Shown: positions 1 through 9,175 of the stretch, in pieces | How positions within the stretch are numbered: the first letter of the stretch is position 1 | How the letters are laid out: each line of letters starts with the position of its first letter | Source: Phycisphaerales bacterium | Lineage (GTDB): Bacteria; Bacteroidota; Bacteroidia; Chitinophagales; Chitinophagaceae | DNA: 34,889 nt | Direction of reading: 5' to 3' | NCBI GenBank assembly: GCA_030053995.1 | Contig: JASGCP010000009.1 | Span: 1 to 34,889 of the forward strand | Program-made: the position numbers and the translations under genes | The notes under the pieces: model-generated | Told to the model about the DNA's origin: nothing | Seen by the model: only the letters and a program-made list of their open reading frames with translations | Databases searched by the model: none

Positions 1-3000
1 AACAAATTTCTGTAGTGAAACAATCCTTTAATAAACTAGAAGATCAGGTATTGTCTTACGCACAGAATAGATTGTGGTTTATTTATCAGTATGATAAAGC
101 GAATAGTGCAGTGTATAATATCCCCATGGTATGGGAATTAGATAAAATCATAAATATTCCAAAGTTGAAGGATGCTTTACTTTTTGTTGTTAATCAACAT
201 GAGATATTGCGAACGGTTATAGAACAAAACAATGAGGGGGCAACTTATCAAGTGGTTAAGGAAGTTTCTAAGGATTTAATACAAGAAGGTTATTATACAA
301 CGCAACACGATTTGGAAGAGCAAGCATTGTCGTTAGTGAATTATGGATTTCAATTAGATAGAGAAACGCCAATACAAATAAAGTTTTTTAATTCTAAAAA
401 GAAAACGAAAAAAACAATATTGGTAATCGTGATTCATCATATTGCTTTTGATGGCTGGTCAGCTGGGGTTTTACAAAAAGACATAGAAAAAGTATATCAG
501 TTATTATTGGATAATCAGCCGTTAGCATTTGCGGATAGATTGCAGTATAAGGATTATGCTTTGTGGCAACGGCATTTTTTGGCGGGGGAACGATGGAATA
601 AAGAATTGCAGTATTGGCAGCATCGGTTGGCGGGGTATAATAATAGTGCTTTGCCTACCGATTTTGCTCGTCCTTTGCAAGTGAACTATGGGGGATATAA
701 TCTAACAATTACTATCTCTAATGATGTTACTAATAATTTAAAAGTAGTTGCCAAAGAATTAAATACCAGTTTATACAGTGTGTTGTTATCGGGTTATTAT
801 TTGTTTTTGTCTGCATATAGTAACGAGCGGGATATCGTAATAGGTTCTCCATTTGCTAATCGTCATTATGCAGGTACAGAAGAGATGATCGGTTTTTTTG
901 TGAATAGTCTGGCTTTAAGAATGCACATAAATTTTAAAGATAGTCTGAAAAGCTATATAGAACAAGTGCATGAGATCGTGCAGCAAGGACAACACAACCA
1001 AGATATTCCTTTTGAGCAATTGGTAGAGGCTTTGGCAGTAGAACGCGATACGAGTCGCCATCCAATTTTTCAAATCATGTTTGGCTTGCAGGATTTTGGT
1101 GGTGAGCATGATGGTACTTTACTCAAACCCTATCTTGCCAATACAGAATATTCCATCCCCGCAAAGTTTGATATGACGACGATGATTGCCGAGGGTAAAG
1201 ACGGATTGTCTATTTCTTGTAATTATGCAACAAGTTTGTATAAACGAAAAAGTGTAGATCGATTTATGCGGACTTACCAATTTATTCTTACACAAATTGT
1301 AAAAGAACGGTTAAGTAACTCTTTGCAAAAAATTAAATTTGTTGATGAACAGGAATACAAGTATTTGGTTTATGACTACAATAAAACAGAAGCAGATTAT
1401 CCTAAAGACAAAACCATTCATCAGCTATTTGAGGAGCAAGTAGCACGAACACCGAATAATATTGCGGTAGTCTTTGAGGACAAACAATTGACTTATCAGG
1501 AATTAAATAATAAATCAAATCAGTTAGCTCATTATTTACATGATGCCTACAAAACAAAAGCTGACGACATTATTTGTCTCTTGCTTGAACGAAGCGAATG
1601 GATGATTGTCGCAATACTCGGGGTGTTAAAGAGTGGAGCAGCGTATTGTCCTATTTCACCGGAGTATCCTGAAGATCGCATACATTTTATTTTAGAGGAC
1701 ACGAATCCAAAATGTTTAATTGTTAATATTGATGTGGTATTCGTTAACAATATACAGCTACCAATCGTAGATTTACGAAATGAAGGACTATTACAAACTT
1801 TGGAGACATGCACCATTCATAATTCACCATTAACCATTATTAATAATCTGGCTTATATTATTTACACATCAGGGACAACTGGGAATCCTAAGGGTGTGAT
1901 GGTAGAACATGTTAATGTCGTCCGTTTATTTAAAGTAACTGAAGATAAGTTTGATGTTACAAGTCGAGATGTATGGAGTTTATTTCATGAGTACTTTTTT
2001 GATTTTAGTGTTTGGGAGATATGGGGTGCCTTAGTTTATGGTGGTAAATTGTGGGTGGTGCCGAATAGTTGTAGAAAGGATTTATCGATATTTTATTATG
2101 AGTCGATAGTACAGGGGGTTACCATTTTAAATCAAACGCCTACATCTTTTTATGCTTTAACAGAAATTATATTTAAAGAAGCAGATGCACGAGCAAATCG
2201 ATTGCCTTATAGAAGGATTGTTTTTGGTGGAGAGCCTTTAAATAAAATTTCTGTAGAGCCTTTTCATAGAGCTTATCCATCTGTTGCTTTGGTTAATATG
2301 TATGGGATAACCGAGACTACGGTGCATGTTTCTTATAGACATTTATTTCAGTCTATTGAAACGCCTTCTAATATTGGTAGGATTTTCGATGATTTGCAAG
2401 GTTTTATTTTAGACGGTGATAGGAGGCTATTACCAATAGGTTCTATTGGTGAATTGTACATTGGTGGGGATGGGGTAGCCCGCGGGTATTTTAATAGACC
2501 AGAATTAACTGCTAAAAGATTTATTAAAAACCCATTTCAAACTGAAGATGATAATAAGAAAAATAGAAATAGCCGATTGTATAAGACCGGCGATTTAGTG
2601 AGAATGTTGCCCGATGGGAATATTGAATATATCGGTAGAAATGACTTTCAAGTGAAGATTAGGGGCTACAGAGTTGAATTGGGGGAAATAGAAAATAAGA
2701 TATTGGAATTTAAAAATAACAAGGCTATCAATCAAGCCGTAGTGTTAGTTAATGACAAAGGGGATAATAAATATTTGGTGGCGTATTTGGTGGCTTCTGA
2801 AGAATTGAAGACAGAAGAGTTAAGAAATTATTTGTTGAGTCAATTGCCTGAATACATGGTGCCTACAGCTTATGTGCAGTTGGATAAATTACCTTTAACC
2901 GTTAATGGTAAATTAGATAGAAAAGCCTTGTTGAATAAGGATATTTCTTTTTCTGATGCGTCTATTGTTCTGCCTGTAAATGAGTTAGAGGTTCAAATAT

Positions 3001-3935
3001 TAAATATATTTTCGGAACTATTATCTATTAAACCTACTGAAATCAGTACTAACACTTCCTTCTTTAAATTAGGCGGTAATAGTATTTTGTCTATTAGATT
3101 GGTGCGTTTGCTGAACAAGAAATTTAATGCCCAACTTGCTGTACTGGATATTTTTCAATATCCCAATGTCCGTGGGCTATCTTATAGATTGTATTTTAAT
3201 AAAAATACACAGGAAATTGTTGTAGGATTAAATAGTTCATCTTCAAACAAAGTTATGTATATGGTACATCCTGCTGCCAGTGGGGCGGAAATTTATTATA
3301 ATCTGGCGTATCGATTGCAAGAGCATTATACTTGTTGGGGTGTTCAAAATTATAATATTATTAAAGAGGATAAAATAGATGATCTTAGTCAATTAGCAAA
3401 TTATTACTTACAAGAAATAGAGGCAATAACTAAAACAGCCCCGCTTATTTTACTCGGTTGGTCTTTAGGTGCTCAAATAGCTTTAGAAATGGCTTATCAG
3501 CTCGAGCAAAGAGGTTTTAGGAATATACTTATTTATGGTTTGGATACAATTATTTTTGATCCGATTATGACAAGTATTCTCTCAAAATATAAGACTTTAC
3601 CAGAGCAACAACAATTAATACTATTGGACATTGCTGAGAAGCACGGTGAAGTTTATAAAGAAAAAATTCTTGATATTATACCTGTAGAAGAAAAATTAAG
3701 TGAAGCACCATTAAGCGGAAAACTACAATATACTCGTTGTGTCTTGTTTAAAGCGATGCTTTCTGATAAATATGAAGTTTCTGAGCTTTTTAATTATAGA
3801 CTATCCTTGCCTTACAATAATATAGACAAATATGTCCCTATCGAAAATATAAAGGTTATAAAATTGCAAACTAGTCATCGAGAAATTGTTAAACAACTAC
3901 CCGAGCTTGTGGCGGGGATATTGTCTAATGAATAA
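1..3935 (+). CDS. Nonribosomal peptide synthetase, C-A-T-TE termination module (5' partial)
   Basis: This is the last module of a peptide assembly line: it condenses the upstream peptide with one activated amino acid and releases the product. Residue numbers count from the GTG at 15, but the frame stays open to the left edge, so that GTG is probably internal and the protein is larger. Condensation domain about 10-455, with HHIAFDGW near residue 141. Adenylation domain about 465-975, with YTSGTTGNPKG, YGITE, YKTGD and the terminal NGKLDRKAL lysine motif. Carrier domain with GGNSIL near 1020, whose Ser carries phosphopantetheine. Thioesterase from about 1060, with GWSLG near 1149. Read by alignment to GrsA and EntF positions, the specificity residues are D-F-W-N-V-G-M-V-H-K, the known threonine code. 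No GGTACC palindrome occurs in the gene although the motif is common in its neighbours. The domain calls are firm; the substrate is a prediction and the product is unknown. Confidence 0.95.
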   Translation, partial: QISVVKQSFNKLEDQVLSYAQNRLWFIYQYDKANSAVYNIPMVWELDKIINIPKLKDALLFVVNQHEILRTVIEQNNEGATYQVVKEVSKDLIQEGYYTTQHDLEEQALSLVNYGFQLDRETPIQIKFFNSKKKTKKTILVIVIHHIAFDGWSAGVLQKDIEKVYQLLLDNQPLAFADRLQYKDYALWQRHFLAGERWNKELQYWQHRLAGYNNSALPTDFARPLQVNYGGYNLTITISNDVTNNLKVVAKELNTSLYSVLLSGYYLFLSAYSNERDIVIGSPFANRHYAGTEEMIGFFVNSLALRMHINFKDSLKSYIEQVHEIVQQGQHNQDIPFEQLVEALAVERDTSRHPIFQIMFGLQDFGGEHDGTLLKPYLANTEYSIPAKFDMTTMIAEGKDGLSISCNYATSLYKRKSVDRFMRTYQFILTQIVKERLSNSLQKIKFVDEQEYKYLVYDYNKTEADYPKDKTIHQLFEEQVARTPNNIAVVFEDKQLTYQELNNKSNQLAHYLHDAYKTKADDIICLLLERSEWMIVAILGVLKSGAAYCPISPEYPEDRIHFILEDTNPKCLIVNIDVVFVNNIQLPIVDLRNEGLLQTLETCTIHNSPLTIINNLAYIIYTSGTTGNPKGVMVEHVNVVRLFKVTEDKFDVTSRDVWSLFHEYFFDFSVWEIWGALVYGGKLWVVPNSCRKDLSIFYYESIVQGVTILNQTPTSFYALTEIIFKEADARANRLPYRRIVFGGEPLNKISVEPFHRAYPSVALVNMYGITETTVHVSYRHLFQSIETPSNIGRIFDDLQGFILDGDRRLLPIGSIGELYIGGDGVARGYFNRPELTAKRFIKNPFQTEDDNKKNRNSRLYKTGDLVRMLPDGNIEYIGRNDFQVKIRGYRVELGEIENKILEFKNNKAINQAVVLVNDKGDNKYLVAYLVASEELKTEELRNYLLSQLPEYMVPTAYVQLDKLPLTVNGKLDRKALLNKDISFSDASIVLPVNELEVQILNIFSELLSIKPTEISTNTSFFKLGGNSILSIRLVRLLNKKFNAQLAVLDIFQYPNVRGLSYRLYFNKNTQEIVVGLNSSSSNKVMYMVHPAASGAEIYYNLAYRLQEHYTCWGVQNYNIIKEDKIDDLSQLANYYLQEIEAITKTAPLILLGWSLGAQIALEMAYQLEQRGFRNILIYGLDTIIFDPIMTSILSKYKTLPEQQQLILLDIAEKHGEVYKEKILDIIPVEEKLSEAPLSGKLQYTRCVLFKAMLSDKYEVSELFNYRLSLPYNNIDKYVPIENIKVIKLQTSHREIVKQLPELVAGILSNE

Positions 3936-3964
3936 GTACTTCTTTTTTTTGGGGAATAAACTTA

Positions 3965-3972
3965 TACCTTTG
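3965..3972 (+). promoter_or_regulatory. Bacteroidota -7 box (TACCTTTG) before the NRPS remnant
   Basis: The octamer matches TAnnTTTG and lies 45 bases before the ATG of the decayed condensation-domain frame. A TTTG ends at 3951, but the 13-base gap is shorter than the usual 17-23, so the -33 box is doubtful. It suggests the remnant once began a gene here. Confidence 0.35.
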
Positions 3973-4017
3973 CAGACATTATAATAATGTCCCATCTTTT
4001 ATGGCAACTAAATATTT

Positions 4018-4283
4018 ATGCCCTTAGATATTTCAATTCCCTTATCCACCTATCAGGATTTTTTTTATGAATGGGAATTAGAGCCTTTAGGCTATGGCTA
4101 AAATATATTTTTGCTACAAGAAATAAAAGGGCAATTAGATATAGAAAGGCACGCGGTTGCTTGGCAAAATTATTAAGAGATGTATTGCTTTATACGATGT
4201 ATGTTTCAAAAGAACAACCAACACTTGCTATGCACACTTTAGAGAATTATCAACCACTTGAATATATTAAGCTGTGGTATTAA
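4018..4283 (+). pseudogene. Decayed NRPS condensation-domain N-terminus
   Basis: From the ATG at 4018 the frame reads as the start of a condensation domain (PLSTYQDFFYEWELEP), then hits TAA at 4099. The same frame resumes with NIFLLQEIKGQLDIERHAVAW until TAA at 4174. Another frame then continues the same kind of sequence (RDVLLYTMYVSKEQ, then ENYQPLEYIKLWY) and stops at 4283. Put together, about 85 residues resemble the first part of an NRPS condensation domain, broken by one nonsense change and one frameshift. Nothing recognisable as the rest of the domain follows. It lies directly after an intact NRPS gene, so it is probably what remains of a second synthetase. A short hypothetical protein beginning at 4071 is the alternative, but that would ignore the matching sequence in the other frame. 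Confidence 0.6.
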
Positions 4284-4356
4284 CTACACGGTGCCTGTAC
4301 CCAAGAAAGTAAAAGTCGCAATAGATAGCTTGTTCAGTAAAATCCAGTTGTTATTA

Positions 4357-5739
4357 TTACTTTTTGTCTTGGGCATCTTTCCACAGTTGGTTGAATGATT
4401 TATCGCTGAAACGGATGTCTTGACGATAACGACTCCACCCTTTGATAACTTTATTGACAACAAAATTTTTTATACTGCTCGTGCCTTGATTCATCAAAGT
4501 TCTATTTAAGGATGACTGTTCCCATAAGTACCACGACAATCGTTCAATCCAACCTACCCCGCGATGAGCTACGGCTAATTGACGATTGTATAAAATTAAT
4601 TCATGTATATTGATCTTAACAGGACAAACACTCGTGCAACTACCACATAAAGAAGACGCATAGCTGAGGTGGTTAAATTCTTTTATCCCTTTTAAAGTGG
4701 GTGATATAACCTCGCCAATAGGTCCTGAATAAGTTGTTTGATAGGCATGCCCACCGATGCTTTTATAAACAGGACAAATATTGAGGCAAGCACCGCAACG
4801 AATACATTGTAAAGATTCTCGTAGTCGTGTATCTTCTAATAATTTAGTTCGTCCATTATCTAATAAAATTACATACATTTGTTCGGGACCGTCAACTTCG
4901 CCCACTTGTCTTGGACCAGAAATAATGGAATTATATACGGTTACCTTTTGACCGGTACCAAAGGTGGCTAACAGTGGTAAAAAAAGTGCCAAATCTTGAA
5001 TGCTGGGTAAAATCTTTTCAATGCCAACAATAGCAATATGTGTTTTAGGTAAAGAAAGCGATAAGCGTGCATTGCCTTCATTTTCAGTAACCACTACTGC
5101 TCCAACATCAGCTATTAAAAAATTACCACCACTAATACCAATTTCGGCTTCTGCAAATTTATTTCTTAATAGCTGCCTTGTTTTTGCGGCAATGTCAATA
5201 GGTGTGTATGTCAAAGGGGTTCCAAGTTTATCATGGTACAGTTTGGCAACATCTTCTTTGCTCTTGTGCATGGCAGGTGTTACTATATGGTAAGGTGGCT
5301 CACCGTCTAATTGCTGGATGAATTCACCTAAGTCGGTTTCAATAGACTGAACGCCGATACTTTCTAAGTATTCATTTAGATGTATTTCTTCGGTAACCAT
5401 ACTTTTACTTTTCACCACCGAGCGAGCTTGTACTTCTTTACAGATAGCACCAATGTAAGCCAAGGCCTCGGTGCTATCTTTAGCCCATAATACTTGTGCA
5501 CCTCGTTGTGTTATGTTTTTTTCAAATTCTAATAAATATAACCCTAAGTTGTCGATTGCCTTTTTTTTTATGTACTGTGCTTGGGTACGCGTGGTTTCTA
5601 AATCGATCCACTGTTTTTTACCCTCTAGTACCGCTGTATCATAACGATTGATATTGAAGGCTAAGCGCTTACGATGGTTTACATCAAATGCCTTTTGGGT
5701 GGCTTTATTATAAAATTGTTGCCCTGTTGATAGAGACAT
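4357..5739 (-). CDS. LutB/LldF-like iron-sulfur protein of lactate utilisation
   Basis: 460 aa, close to the usual LutB length. The first 290 or so residues form the LUD domain. Two ferredoxin-like cysteine clusters follow: CIRCGACLNICP at about 310-321 and CGSCTSVCP at about 364-372, each ending in the Cys-Pro typical of 4Fe-4S sites. LutB acts with LutA and LutC to oxidise L-lactate to pyruvate in the cytoplasm. Neither partner is visible here, but a GlcD-type flavoprotein lies 1 kb away beyond gldA. The protein could pass electrons from that or another 2-hydroxyacid oxidase. The ATG at 5739 follows a good -7 box on this strand. Family assignment is confident; the exact substrate is not. 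Confidence 0.85.
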   Translation of the reverse strand: MSLSTGQQFYNKATQKAFDVNHRKRLAFNINRYDTAVLEGKKQWIDLETTRTQAQYIKKKAIDNLGLYLLEFEKNITQRGAQVLWAKDSTEALAYIGAICKEVQARSVVKSKSMVTEEIHLNEYLESIGVQSIETDLGEFIQQLDGEPPYHIVTPAMHKSKEDVAKLYHDKLGTPLTYTPIDIAAKTRQLLRNKFAEAEIGISGGNFLIADVGAVVVTENEGNARLSLSLPKTHIAIVGIEKILPSIQDLALFLPLLATFGTGQKVTVYNSIISGPRQVGEVDGPEQMYVILLDNGRTKLLEDTRLRESLQCIRCGACLNICPVYKSIGGHAYQTTYSGPIGEVISPTLKGIKEFNHLSYASSLCGSCTSVCPVKINIHELILYNRQLAVAHRGVGWIERLSWYLWEQSSLNRTLMNQGTSSIKNFVVNKVIKGWSRYRQDIRFSDKSFNQLWKDAQDKK

Positions 5740-5754
5740 TTTTTATCATTTGGG

Positions 5755-5762
5755 CAAAGGTA
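5755..5762 (-). promoter_or_regulatory. -7 box (TACCTTTG) for the LutB-like gene
   Basis: TACCTTTG on the minus strand, 15 bases before the ATG at 5739, matches TAnnTTTG. No clear TTTG lies at the expected -33 distance. Confidence 0.55.
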
Positions 5763-5822
5763 AAAAATATTATACAACTATATTGTTTTAATGTATGCAG
5801 AAAAAAATTAAATATTAATACA

Positions 5823-5830
5823 TACCTTTG
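5823..5830 (+). promoter_or_regulatory. -7 box (TACCTTTG) for gldA
   Basis: The octamer ends nine bases before the preferred ATG at 5840, so the transcript would have almost no leader. It also shows that the in-frame TTG at 5828 lies within the promoter and is not the real start. Confidence 0.5.
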
Positions 5831-5839
5831 TGTAAAAAA

Positions 5840-6757
5840 ATGTCTATTATTGTTAGTGGCGTAACGCGACGGTACGGTGCACAAGTTGCTGTCAATAACA
5901 TTAGCTTTTCTATTCAACCGGGGCAAATTGTTGGCTTTTTAGGTCCTAATGGTGCCGGTAAAAGTACTACCCTTAAAATGTTAGCAGGCTCTTTAATGCC
6001 CTCATCTGGTACAATCGAAATACGGGGGCAGGATAGTACAAAGCAGGCTCAAGCAATTAAAAAACAAATCGGGTATTTGTCTGAAGGTAATCCATTGTAT
6101 TACGATATGTATGTACAAGAATATCTTTATTTTATAACCCAATGTTTTTCACTGACACATAAGCGAAAAAGAATTAAAGACATCCTTGAACTGACACAGT
6201 TGACGCCCGAGTCTAATAAAAAGATTGGTCAATTATCAAAAGGATATAAACAACGACTAGGCTTAGCGAGTGTATTCATTCATCAGCCCGAAGTCCTTAT
6301 CTTAGATGAGCCTACGAGTGGCTTAGACCCGAATCAACTGATTGATATGCGTAATCTTATTAAAGCACAAGCATACAATAAAACGGTTATTTTTTCATCC
6401 CATATCATCCAAGAGGTAACCGCTATATGTGATAGAATTATTGTCATGCACCAAGGTACGATTGTTGCTAATGATAATTTATCTAACTTGCAAAATGAAG
6501 CAACGATGGGTGATAAGAAAATTGTTATTGAATTTGAGCAAGCTATTGACTTCTCAAGATTGTCAGCGTACATTCATCCTGATTTAACAACGGTTGTAAC
6601 CGATAAAAAAATGAGTATAACCGTTACAGAAGCAACCCCACATGATGTCCGGAAAAAAATAATGCAGTTTAGTTTAGATACTAATCAAAATATACAAAGT
6701 ATTCAAGTTGTGCAATCTAATTTAGAAGAAATCTTTAAAAATCTAACACAATCTTAA
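5840..6757 (+). CDS. gldA: ABC transporter ATP-binding protein, GldA-like
   Basis: 305 aa from the ATG at 5840; the frame also offers a TTG at 5828 that overlaps the promoter. Walker A GPNGAGKST is near residue 35, the ABC signature within LSKGYKQR near 132, and Walker B ILDEP near 153. The H-loop is in the IIFSSHIIQEV-like stretch near 190. The long C-terminal part ending NLEEIFKNL is typical of GldA. In gliding Bacteroidota GldA works with membrane proteins GldF and GldG. Neither is in this window, so the permease must be elsewhere if this is a true GldA. It shares a likely transcript with the flavoprotein gene that begins 20 bases downstream. A generic ABC-2 exporter ATPase is the alternative. 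Confidence 0.8.
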   Translation: MSIIVSGVTRRYGAQVAVNNISFSIQPGQIVGFLGPNGAGKSTTLKMLAGSLMPSSGTIEIRGQDSTKQAQAIKKQIGYLSEGNPLYYDMYVQEYLYFITQCFSLTHKRKRIKDILELTQLTPESNKKIGQLSKGYKQRLGLASVFIHQPEVLILDEPTSGLDPNQLIDMRNLIKAQAYNKTVIFSSHIIQEVTAICDRIIVMHQGTIVANDNLSNLQNEATMGDKKIVIEFEQAIDFSRLSAYIHPDLTTVVTDKKMSITVTEATPHDVRKKIMQFSLDTNQNIQSIQVVQSNLEEIFKNLTQS

Positions 6758-6777
6758 ATTGAATAAAATTCTGTACG

Positions 6778-8187
6778 ATGAAAATATACAATAAGGTAGA
6801 TGCTCATACAATTGGTTTATTAAAGCAAGTGCTAGGCGAGGAGTGGGTAATGGATGATAAAGAAGATATGGAAAAATATAGTAGAGATGATACAGAAAAA
6901 TTGGTCTTTTTTCCAGAGGTGGTGGTTAAGCCGATTACACCTGAAGAAGTGAGTGCCATTTTTAAAATTGCTAATCAATATCAAATCCCTGTAACACCAA
7001 GGGGCGCCGGTACCGGATTGTCTGGTGGTGCCTTGCCCATAGCAGGTGGTATTGTGCTCTCAACTGAAAGAATGAATCAGATTCTTTTTATTGATGAAAA
7101 AAATTTTCAGGTAACAACACAACCAGGGGTAATAACTGAAGTACTCATGAATCAGGTTAAGGAAAAAGGTTTATTTTATCCGCCCGACCCCTCTAGTAAG
7201 GGCTCCTGTTTTATTGGTGGTAACATATCTGAAAATAGTGGTGGTCCTAAAGCAGTTAAATATGGGGTAGTGAAGGATTATGTACTCAACTTAGAAGTAG
7301 TATTACCTACGGGTGAAATTATTTGGACCGGTGCTAATACTTTAAAAAATTCTACGGGATATAATCTTACGCAATTGATCGTTGGTAGCGAAGGTACATT
7401 GTGTGTTGTAACTAAAATTGTTTTAAAATTAATCCCATTGCCTAAATATGATATGACTATACTCGCACCTTTTTCATCGATAGAAAAAGCAGGGGCTTGT
7501 GTTAATGAGGTTTTTATGGCGGGTTATACCCCCAGCGCTTTAGAACTGATTGATGCTGATTCGATTAAGTTTGTAGCACCTATTATTCAAGATCATGTTA
7601 TGCCCTTGTCGCCCGAAATCCAAGCCTATTTATTAATTGAAGTTGATGGACAAAATAAAGATGTGTTGTTTCAGGAATTAGAATCTATTGCACAGATTAC
7701 TACTCGGTTTGGTGCGGGGGATGTCTTGTTCGCTGAAGACAGTCATCAAAAAGAGGTACTTTGGAAAGTGCGTAGAAAATTAGGGGAAGTTCTTAAATCA
7801 AATGGCTTTACCATCGAAGAAGATACCGTGGTGCCAAGAGCCGAATTACCTAAACTGATTAAAGCGGCTAAAGATATTGGTAAAAAATTTGATTGTCAGG
7901 TTCTTAGCTATGGACATGCCGGAGACGGTAATTTACATATCCGAATACGCAAAGAAGGAATCAGCGGCACCTACAATAATGTTGTAATGAAAAAAATTAT
8001 TCGCGAATTATTTATTGTTGTCAAGAATCTAGGCGGTACCATTAGCGGAGAGCATGGAATTGGATTAATTCAAAAAGATTTTTTAGATATTGTATTTGAT
8101 GCTACTACGATTGAATTAATGAGACAAATTAAAAAGGTTTTTGACCCGAACCTAATTTTAAATCCTAATAAAATATTTGATTGTTAA
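6778..8187 (+). CDS. FAD-linked 2-hydroxyacid dehydrogenase, GlcD / D-lactate dehydrogenase type
   Basis: 469 aa. The N-terminal FAD-binding domain of the vanillyl-alcohol-oxidase type spans roughly 40-215 and contains RGAGTGLSGGALP and the glycine/serine-rich NISENSGGPKAVKYG loop. The C-terminal catalytic half carries SYGHAGDGNLHIR near 377-390 and SGEHGIG near 422, which supply the conserved histidines of this family. Such enzymes oxidise D-lactate or glycolate to pyruvate or glyoxylate and pass electrons to the quinone pool or to Fe-S partners. The gene begins 20 bases after gldA and is divergent from the LutB-like gene, which fits a split hydroxyacid-oxidation locus. D-lactate and glycolate cannot be told apart from the sequence. 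Confidence 0.85.
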   Translation: MKIYNKVDAHTIGLLKQVLGEEWVMDDKEDMEKYSRDDTEKLVFFPEVVVKPITPEEVSAIFKIANQYQIPVTPRGAGTGLSGGALPIAGGIVLSTERMNQILFIDEKNFQVTTQPGVITEVLMNQVKEKGLFYPPDPSSKGSCFIGGNISENSGGPKAVKYGVVKDYVLNLEVVLPTGEIIWTGANTLKNSTGYNLTQLIVGSEGTLCVVTKIVLKLIPLPKYDMTILAPFSSIEKAGACVNEVFMAGYTPSALELIDADSIKFVAPIIQDHVMPLSPEIQAYLLIEVDGQNKDVLFQELESIAQITTRFGAGDVLFAEDSHQKEVLWKVRRKLGEVLKSNGFTIEEDTVVPRAELPKLIKAAKDIGKKFDCQVLSYGHAGDGNLHIRIRKEGISGTYNNVVMKKIIRELFIVVKNLGGTISGEHGIGLIQKDFLDIVFDATTIELMRQIKKVFDPNLILNPNKIFDC

Positions 8188-8311
8188 ATAGTTGTTCCTT
8201 TAAAAAGTATCGCCTAACGCTTATCTTACCAATAAAATGTGCTTTTGTAAATGACTGTGCGTAATTTGTATTCTTGATTTTTAATTGAACATAGAATTTT
8301 ATAAAAAATAT

Positions 8312-9079
8312 ATGTCTATTCTTCTATTTCATAAGTATGCCTCCCGTACCTGTATTGGTATCTTTACTATTGTTTTGTTGTCCTGTTCAAAAACAATAAA
8401 TCCTGCACAAAATGCCGTTAATTATTATCCGATTGTTCCTCGTACCTACAATGTTTATTACTTAGAAAATGATGGTACTTTTGATACGAATTTTGTTACA
8501 TCGGTAACCGGGCTATTTAATAACCAAACCTATAACCAACTAAATTATGTGGGTGCTAATGGATTTTTTACCGTGTTTTATGTATATAGTACGCCTCCTG
8601 TTTATTGGGAAGCAAGAAATACAATTGACGCAACTACATTAGGACCAACCAATCCTATCACGGCAAATTATTTTCAAGAAGTATTAGATACAAGAATTCC
8701 CTTGGGCGGTACCTATACAAACAATAATGTAGGGATTTATACGCTTAACGACCAATCATTCATTGGCACCCTTACGGATACAACTACTACCATTTTAACA
8801 AATGGGGTAGTTAGTTTACCAATAGTTAGTGGCAAATATTATGGGGGTACTTATAAACAGGTTTATGCAACTACTGTTAAAATATCGATTGTTCCTGGTC
8901 CAGGTATGCAGCCGCCAGTTGCTGGTGATGATTATTATGAATTATTTACTTATTATTTTGCACCTAATATTGGTGTGATTAGGTTTGTTCAAACTATGTA
9001 TCCCAACACGCCGGCGGTTAGTACTACCTATACTTATGATTATGTCAGCACACAAAAATATCCATACTTGAATCAATAA
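8312..9079 (+). CDS. Unknown secreted lipoprotein
   Basis: 255 aa from the ATG at 8312. The frame can begin at a TTG at 8285, but the ATG gives a normal lipoprotein signal: a hydrophobic stretch followed by a lipobox-like LLSC, with the lipidated Cys at about residue 25. The mature part is rich in Tyr, Thr and Asn and ends in repeated short beta-like segments (ELFTYYFAPNIGVIRFVQTMYP). I do not recognise a family. Its composition is like small outer-membrane-anchored lipoproteins of Bacteroidota. It is on the same strand as the flavoprotein gene but about 120 bases downstream, so it may be transcribed separately. Confidence 0.65.
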   Translation: MSILLFHKYASRTCIGIFTIVLLSCSKTINPAQNAVNYYPIVPRTYNVYYLENDGTFDTNFVTSVTGLFNNQTYNQLNYVGANGFFTVFYVYSTPPVYWEARNTIDATTLGPTNPITANYFQEVLDTRIPLGGTYTNNNVGIYTLNDQSFIGTLTDTTTTILTNGVVSLPIVSGKYYGGTYKQVYATTVKISIVPGPGMQPPVAGDDYYELFTYYFAPNIGVIRFVQTMYPNTPAVSTTYTYDYVSTQKYPYLNQ

Positions 9080-9175
9080 CTGCACCGGTAATAGTATGAT
9101 GATATAGAACAATAAGATAAGAGGCGGACGGATTACCGATAAATTAGAATGGTTATATTAATAAATTGTAGATTA

